Origin: Erythrobacter sp. UBA1916
GTDB lineage: Bacteria > Pseudomonadota > Alphaproteobacteria > Sphingomonadales > Sphingomonadaceae
Direction: 5' to 3'
DNA length: 64,000 nt
Assembly: GCA_002337385.1 (NCBI GenBank)
Contig: DDFY01000005.1
Coordinates: forward strand, 28,262-92,261
Part shown: positions 59,879 to 64,000 of the stretch, one piece after another
How positions within the stretch are numbered: position 1 is the first letter of the stretch
Layout: the number at the start of each line of letters is the position of its first letter
Notes under the pieces: model-generated
Database searches by the model: none
What the model saw: only the letters and a program-made list of their open reading frames with translations
Told to the model about the DNA's origin: nothing
Program-made: the position numbers and the translations under genes

Positions 59879-61554
59879 TGGAAAAGCCTGCTGCCTTCCC
59901 CTGGTTGATGCGCCCCGGCGTCGATCCGTTCAGCGCGAAGCACAAGCCACCGCTTCCGCCTGCCGACTATAACCGGCGTGTTGAGCAGGGCCTGCTGATC
60001 GAGCGCAACTGCGAGATTCCCTTGCGCGATGGAACGCGGATCTTCTGCGATCTCTATCGGCCCGAGGGCGCGACCAGGGATGTGCCAATTCTTCTGGCAT
60101 GGGGGCCTTACGGCAAGCATTCGCATTCCAATCAGGTGTTCTGGCCGCGCTCGGGCGTGAATCCGGAATGGCTCTCAACGCTCACGCCGTTCGAAGGACC
60201 GGACCCGGTGTGGTGGGGCGGACATGGCTACGGTGTCGCCGTGGTCGACCCGCGCGGGGCATGGCTGTCAGGCGGCGATTTTCATCACAACGGCATTCAG
60301 GAAGCCGAAGACTGTGCCGATGCCATCGAATGGCTCGGCGGGCTGGACTGGGGCAACGGCAAGGTCGGAATGACCGGCGTCTCCTACCTCGCGGCGATCC
60401 AGTATCTGGTCGCACCGTTGAAGCCCGAGCCGCTCGCGGCGCTTAACCCGTGGGAGGGCTTTTCCGACTGGTATCGTGAATTTGCCTACCACGGCGGCAT
60501 ATTGGAAACCGGCTTCCTCCCGCGCGCCTCGGACAATATCATCTACTCGCTCGGCCGCACCGAAAACACCTGGGAAAACGCGAAGGCCCATCCGTTGATG
60601 GACGCGTTCTGGGAATCGAAGGCGCTCGATCTCGAGGGGATTACCCAGCCCGCCTACTGTGTGGCGAGCTGGTCCGATCAGGGCCTGCACCTGCGCGGCA
60701 CGATCGAGGCCTGGCGCCGGTTCTCCAGCAAGCAGAAATGGCTCGACGTTCACGGGCAGAAAAAGTGGGCGAACTACTATCTGCCCGAAAGCCGCAAGCG
60801 GCAGCTGGCCTTCTTCGATCATTTCCTGCGCGACCAGAAAACAAGCATCTCTGCATGGCCTCCCGTGCGCATCGAGGTCCGCGACAGGCATGGCGAAGCT
60901 GTGGAGCGCGCGGAGCAAACATTCCCGCCCGCCCGCACGACCTACCGGACCCTTCACCTCGATACGGCGAACGGTTCGCTGCTGGACGAAGCTCCCGCCG
61001 AGGGCAGCTTGCGGCAGGATGCCGTCGAAGGTGCCGCCACATTCGACTATCGCTTCGAAGAAGAGACCGAGATCACCGGCCATGCCTCGCTGCGGCTGTG
61101 GGTCGAAGCCGAAGGCAGCGATGACATCGACTTGTTCGTCGCGCTGGAGAAGCTGGATCGCAATGGCGAGAAAGTCGGCTTCACCTTTTACGCGTTCTAC
61201 GAGTACGGCCCCGTGGCGCTGGGCTGGCAACGCGCCAGCCATCGCGCTCTCGACGAGGCGCAGTCCTCCCCCGAGCGTCCGGTCCACACGCACGAAAGCG
61301 AAGAGCTGCTCTCACCCGGCGAAGTCGTACCGGTGGAGATCGAGATCTGGCCCTTTTCCACCCGCTTCGAGGCCGGCGAAAGCCTGCGGCTGATCGTGGC
61401 CGGGGCCGATATCTACCGGCGCGAAGAAGGCGTGATGCTGCCCTTCCCCATGCACGAAGAGACCCGCAACGCCGGGACACACATTTTCCATTCCGGTGGC
61501 ACACACGATTCCGTGCTGCGCCTGCCCATCATTCCCGAAAGCGAAGAGCTATGA
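59878..61554 (+). CDS. CocE/NonD family (X-Pro dipeptidyl-peptidase S15-type) hydrolase
   Basis: The 558-residue protein is an alpha/beta hydrolase with the S15 core. The nucleophile lies in GMTGVSYLAAIQYL (Ser about residue 167), with a candidate acid in CVASWSDQGLHLRGT and a histidine in LDVHGQKKW. A C-terminal jelly-roll domain (PepX_C-like) follows (about 330-558). CocE-type enzymes hydrolyse esters such as cocaine, or acyl amides. It is coupled to the DUF3237 genes on both sides (TGATG and ATGA), so the three form one functional unit. Confidence 0.88.
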   Translation: MEKPAAFPWLMRPGVDPFSAKHKPPLPPADYNRRVEQGLLIERNCEIPLRDGTRIFCDLYRPEGATRDVPILLAWGPYGKHSHSNQVFWPRSGVNPEWLSTLTPFEGPDPVWWGGHGYGVAVVDPRGAWLSGGDFHHNGIQEAEDCADAIEWLGGLDWGNGKVGMTGVSYLAAIQYLVAPLKPEPLAALNPWEGFSDWYREFAYHGGILETGFLPRASDNIIYSLGRTENTWENAKAHPLMDAFWESKALDLEGITQPAYCVASWSDQGLHLRGTIEAWRRFSSKQKWLDVHGQKKWANYYLPESRKRQLAFFDHFLRDQKTSISAWPPVRIEVRDRHGEAVERAEQTFPPARTTYRTLHLDTANGSLLDEAPAEGSLRQDAVEGAATFDYRFEEETEITGHASLRLWVEAEGSDDIDLFVALEKLDRNGEKVGFTFYAFYEYGPVALGWQRASHRALDEAQSSPERPVHTHESEELLSPGEVVPVEIEIWPFSTRFEAGESLRLIVAGADIYRREEGVMLPFPMHEETRNAGTHIFHSGGTHDSVLRLPIIPESEEL

Positions 61555-62000
61555 GCCCCGCAGATTGCCGTTTGGAGCATGTCTTCGATGTCGAAGTTCT
61601 CTTCGGTGCGGACCGGGAGATATTCGGTCCGCTGCCGAGCGGGTCCAGCCAGGGTTATACTCCGGCCATCGGCGGGACGATCAGCGGCCCCCGCCTGTCG
61701 GGCAGCGTCGTGCCGCATAGCGGTGCGGACTACGCCACGGTCCGCATCGACGGCGTCATAGAACTAAAGGCGCACTACCTGCTCGAAGCAGACGACGGAA
61801 CGCGCATCTATATCGAGAACCGGGGCTTTCTCGTTCGTCCGGCACCTGGAGAGCCGCAGCCGTCGTACTTCCGCCTGACGCCCTATTTCCGAGTTCCCCA
61901 AGGCCCGCATGACTGGCTCGAACGCACCGTGATCGTCGGCGGCGGCGAACGGCGAACGAACCCGGATCGCACCTTGTTCCGATATTACGCGCTCAGGTGA
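61551..62000 (+). CDS. DUF3237 family protein, copy 2
   Basis: This 149-residue protein shares the DUF3237 pattern with copy 1: LEHVFDVEVLFGADREIFGPLPSGSSQGYTPAIGGTISGPRLSGSVVPHSGADYATVRIDGVIELKAHYLLEADDGTRIYIENRGFLVRP and YFRLTPYFRVPQGPHDWLERTVIVGG. The two copies are clearly homologous but differ in the first third. It overlaps the hydrolase stop by 4 bp. Confidence 0.87.
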   Translation: MSPADCRLEHVFDVEVLFGADREIFGPLPSGSSQGYTPAIGGTISGPRLSGSVVPHSGADYATVRIDGVIELKAHYLLEADDGTRIYIENRGFLVRPAPGEPQPSYFRLTPYFRVPQGPHDWLERTVIVGGGERRTNPDRTLFRYYALR

Positions 62001-62038
62001 TGGGGCGAAGCACGGCAAGCCCGCGCGGGTATTATTGA

Positions 62039-62254
62039 CCGAGCGACATCGGCGCCCGGACCGATTTCAACCTCGACGCCAGCTACGAGGTGTGGAGCAA
62101 TGGCGACAGCAACCTTCAGCTGTTCGGCGTGATCGACAACCTGTCCCATAAGGTTCCGCCAGTCGATGCGCCCTCCAGCTTCGGGGCGATCAACAACGTG
62201 CTCAATGACGTTGTCGGACGCTGCTACACGCTGGGTGTTCGCTTCCGCTTCTAA
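62039..62254 (+). pseudogene. C-terminal remnant of a TonB-dependent receptor
   Basis: An open stretch ends at the stop 62252-62254 and reads as the end of a TonB receptor barrel: IGARTDFNLDASYEVWSNG, LQLFGVIDNLSHKVPPVDAPSS and CYTLGVRFRF. A stop codon in frame (62036-62038) and no start exist ahead, and the other 700 or so residues are missing. The remainder of the gene must have been lost by deletion, next to the DUF3237 operon. It is likely non-functional. Confidence 0.8.
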
Positions 62255-62406
62255 CGCATGAAATTGCTGGCAGGCGGCACGATGCCGCCTGCCAGCGAAA
62301 TTCTGTCTCGGGATGATCGTAGGCACCGAATGCCCCGTAATCGCGCAGGTTGACTAAGGTCAGATGGTGCGCGAACCAGCCCTTGCTACCGAACGGGTTC
62401 GCAGTG
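62255..62406. other. Intergenic region between the receptor remnant and the MFS gene
   Basis: No gene was seen. Short open stretches on the minus strand do not match a known family. The region presumably carries the 3' ends of both flanking transcripts. Confidence 0.5.
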
Positions 62407-63765
62407 TCAGACCCGGCTCGCATCTGGCGCAAGCACGGCCTTGCCCGTCCTGATCACCCGGCCAAGCACGAAGACCAGGCAGGCCACCGCCAATGGCACA
62501 CCAGCTGCCAGGCCAAGCGTCAGCTGAAGCGAAAACTCCTGCGCCACGGCATAGCCGCCGTAGAACGGCGCCAGCACACCGCCGACCCGGCCCGCGCCTC
62601 CGGCCCAGCCCAGCGCCGTGCTGCGCATACGCGGCGGATAGACCTTGGTGATAAGCGTGTTTAGCCCGGCCTGTCCGCCCGTCTGCAGGAAGTTGAAGGC
62701 GACCAGCAGGACCACGAAAATGCCCGCCTCGAACGAGACCCAGCTGATCCCGAGGTAGGCCAGGAACAACCCCAGATAGAACAGCGGGATCATCCGCGTC
62801 GCGCGGAATTTGTCCATCAGATAGCCGATCAGCAATGTCCCGGCGATGCTGCCGATATAACCGATCAGCGCCGATACGGCGAACTCCTGGATCGGAATGC
62901 CAGCCATCTCCTGGAAGAAGGTGGGAAGCCACTGGCTGGTCATGGCGATGGAGGTCATCGAGAGCAGGCAGGCGGCCCAGATGACGCAGGTCATCAGCGT
63001 CCGCCCTTCGGTGAAGATATCGCTCAGCTTCGCCTTGCGCGCCTCGGTGTCCTTCCCCTCGCCCAGCGCGAAGACAGCGTCTTCGGGAATGTCGAACGAT
63101 GGGTCCATCTTGCGCATGGTTCGGGCGATCGTGCGATCGTGTGGATTGCGCTCGGCCCGGAACTTGAGCGATTCTGGCACGAAGAAATAGAGCAGCGGAA
63201 TAACCAGAAGCGGCGCGATGCCACCAATCCAGAAAGCGCTCTGCCAGCCATAGATATCGAGCAACCATGCAGCGACAGCCCCGCTCGACGCGTTCCCGCT
63301 TGAATAGCCCACCAGCGACAGGGCAATGAAGCTCGCGCGGCGATATGCCGGCGTCACCTCGGAGATCATCGCCAGTGCCATGGGCAGACCGGCAGCCATG
63401 AAGATGCCGGCAAGCGTGCGCAAGATCGTGAGCTGCGTGAGCGTTCCGGCCCAGACACTTGCCAAAGTAATCACCCCGAACAGCGCGCAGGACGCCATAA
63501 GCATGGTCCGCCGCCCGAACCGGTCCGCCAACGGCGCCACGCCAAAAGCACCCACTGCGAGGCCGATCTGCTGCCATACGAAAAGGTTCGCCATAGCTTC
63601 AGGCGGCTGGCCGAAGCCCTCGGCAATGGCGGGCGCGATCTTGCCGATCATGAACATGTCGAACCCGTCGATGAAGCAGACCAGCCCACAAACCAACAGA
63701 ACGACAAGGTGCTGAGGGCCAATTTTCTGTCTGTCGACGAAGGCCTCGATATCGATGCGGGTCAT
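62407..63765 (-). CDS. MFS transporter, aromatic acid:H+ symporter (AAHS) family-like
   Basis: The 452-residue protein has 12 membrane helices. Family marks are VLLVCGLVCFIDGFDMFMIGKIAPAIAEGFG at helix 1, GAFGVAPLADRFGRRTMLM between helices 2 and 3, and the long central loop. AAHS proteins import benzoates, protocatechuate, 4-hydroxybenzoate or related acids. The operator GTTGATCGATCAAC lies 62 bp upstream, the same as in the marR region. The start MTRIDIEAF is at 63765. Confidence 0.87.
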   Translation of the reverse strand: MTRIDIEAFVDRQKIGPQHLVVLLVCGLVCFIDGFDMFMIGKIAPAIAEGFGQPPEAMANLFVWQQIGLAVGAFGVAPLADRFGRRTMLMASCALFGVITLASVWAGTLTQLTILRTLAGIFMAAGLPMALAMISEVTPAYRRASFIALSLVGYSSGNASSGAVAAWLLDIYGWQSAFWIGGIAPLLVIPLLYFFVPESLKFRAERNPHDRTIARTMRKMDPSFDIPEDAVFALGEGKDTEARKAKLSDIFTEGRTLMTCVIWAACLLSMTSIAMTSQWLPTFFQEMAGIPIQEFAVSALIGYIGSIAGTLLIGYLMDKFRATRMIPLFYLGLFLAYLGISWVSFEAGIFVVLLVAFNFLQTGGQAGLNTLITKVYPPRMRSTALGWAGGAGRVGGVLAPFYGGYAVAQEFSLQLTLGLAAGVPLAVACLVFVLGRVIRTGKAVLAPDASRV

Positions 63766-63826
63766 GCGATTTAAACAATCCTCTCCTGCCCTACCCCGTA
63801 GCCTTTCGGTCCGCGGCGGGTCATGC

Positions 63827-63840
63827 GTTGATCGATCAAC
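63827..63840. promoter_or_regulatory. MarR-type operator, copy 2: GTTGATCGATCAAC
   Basis: A perfect 14-bp palindrome with the same half-sites, GTTGA and TCAAC, as the operator at 59361-59374. It lies 62 bp upstream of the MFS transporter start. The match argues for joint control by the MarR protein 4.6 kb away. Confidence 0.65.
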
Positions 63841-63935
63841 TTGTTTCGATAAGGAGAGCGACTGTCAAGCAATGGCTGCCGTCGCCCTGGGGGCTTGCCG
63901 TCCCTTCGCCCAGACCAGCATCGCCATCAGGCAAA

Positions 63936-63969
63936 GAAAAAAAGGGCCCAGCCTTTCGGCCAAGCCCTT
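63936..63969 (-). terminator. Rho-independent terminator of the tRNA at the window edge
   Basis: On the minus strand AAGGGCTTGGCC pairs with GGCTGGGCCCTT (some G-U pairs) around a GAAA loop, followed by a T-rich tail (T8 at 63936-63943). It sits directly downstream of the leftward tRNA 3' end. Confidence 0.8.
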
Positions 63970-63977
63970 GCTTGAAC

Positions 63978-64000
63978 TGGTTGCGGGGGTTGGATTTGAA
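63978..64000 (-). tRNA. tRNA 3' end, probably initiator tRNA-Met, cut by window edge
   Basis: On the minus strand the last 23 bases read TTCAAATCC-AACCCCCGCA-ACCA: a T-loop TTCAAAT, T-stem and acceptor 3' strand CCCCGCA, with the encoded CCA. The same end is typical of alphaproteobacterial initiator tRNA-Met. The anticodon is outside the window, so the amino acid is an inference. Confidence 0.6.

Noticed and set aside
62202..62432. Minus-strand open stretch containing NPFGSKGWFAHHLTLVNLRD
   Set aside because: It overlaps the end of the MFS gene and the receptor remnant, lacks a supported start and matches no family I recognise.
1..64000. CRISPR arrays, insertion sequences, prophage or integrase genes, toxin-antitoxin pairs
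   Set aside because: None found on either strand: no spaced direct repeats, no transposase or integrase motifs, and no duplicated attachment site at the tRNA-Gly gene.

Overview
The window is a high-GC, gene-dense chromosomal segment from an alphaproteobacterium. Several features point to the Sphingomonadales, most likely Erythrobacteraceae, but the placement is inference. They are the compact crtY-crtI-crtB carotenoid operon, two large TonB-dependent receptors (one of the Xanthomonas/Caulobacter type), an alphaproteobacterial SspB adaptor, an UrcA-family protein, fused gallate dioxygenases and tRNA sequences of alphaproteobacterial style. No insertion sequence, prophage, CRISPR array or plasmid function was found.

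Layout. 1-5.5 kb: housekeeping genes (hisB 5' part, sspB, gmk, dapD), a small K+-channel-like protein, two tiny genes, a renal-type dipeptidase and a DoxX-like membrane protein. 5.5-12 kb: two paralogous gallate dioxygenases (5510-6778 and 10150-11412) around a DUF2189 membrane protein, a GNAT acetyltransferase, a GT14 glycosyltransferase and two small genes, followed by a Gdx/SugE guanidinium exporter. 12-24.5 kb: mostly single-gene units, including SWIB, PEBP, S41 and S9 peptidases, small lipoproteins, PhnA, UrcA, thiC with its TPP riboswitch, a SRAP-like protein without catalytic residues, and MipA. 24.5-28.9 kb: crtY-crtI-LOG-crtB, with start and stop codons overlapping. 28.9-38.2 kb: glpD with a Bcr/CflA exporter, dinB, Nudix, pgl, dps, an OxyR-like regulator, nhaA and tRNA-Gly(CCC). 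38.4-45.3 kb: BCCT transporter, TonB receptor and TPR-sulfotransferase. 45.4-48.8 kb: class II aldolase, HAD phosphatase, dhaL and dhaK. 48.9-53.4 kb: RlpA, TauD-type dioxygenase, I78 inhibitor, Rid protein, cysQ and TauE. 53.4-58.7 kb: a leftward operon of TonB receptor, beta-propeller phytase, PhoX and low-molecular-weight phosphatase. 58.8-63.8 kb: MarR regulator, DUF3237, CocE-type hydrolase, DUF3237, the tail of a destroyed TonB receptor and an aromatic-acid MFS transporter. The window ends in the 3' end of a tRNA that looks like initiator tRNA-Met.

The most informative parts are regulatory. A PHO-box-like direct repeat (58689-58706) precedes the receptor-phytase-PhoX operon, which makes it a coherent organic-phosphate scavenging unit. 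The same operator, GTTGA-N4-TCAAC, lies in the marR/DUF3237 divergent promoter (59361-59374) and upstream of the MFS gene (63827-63840). It ties a DUF3237-hydrolase-DUF3237 module and a transporter into one predicted regulon. An OxyR-family regulator that lacks the peroxidatic cysteine has an ATAG-N7-CTAT site at its own promoter, and a second copy lies upstream of a small gene plus nhaA.

All calls rest on reading the sequence and on family knowledge; no database search was run.
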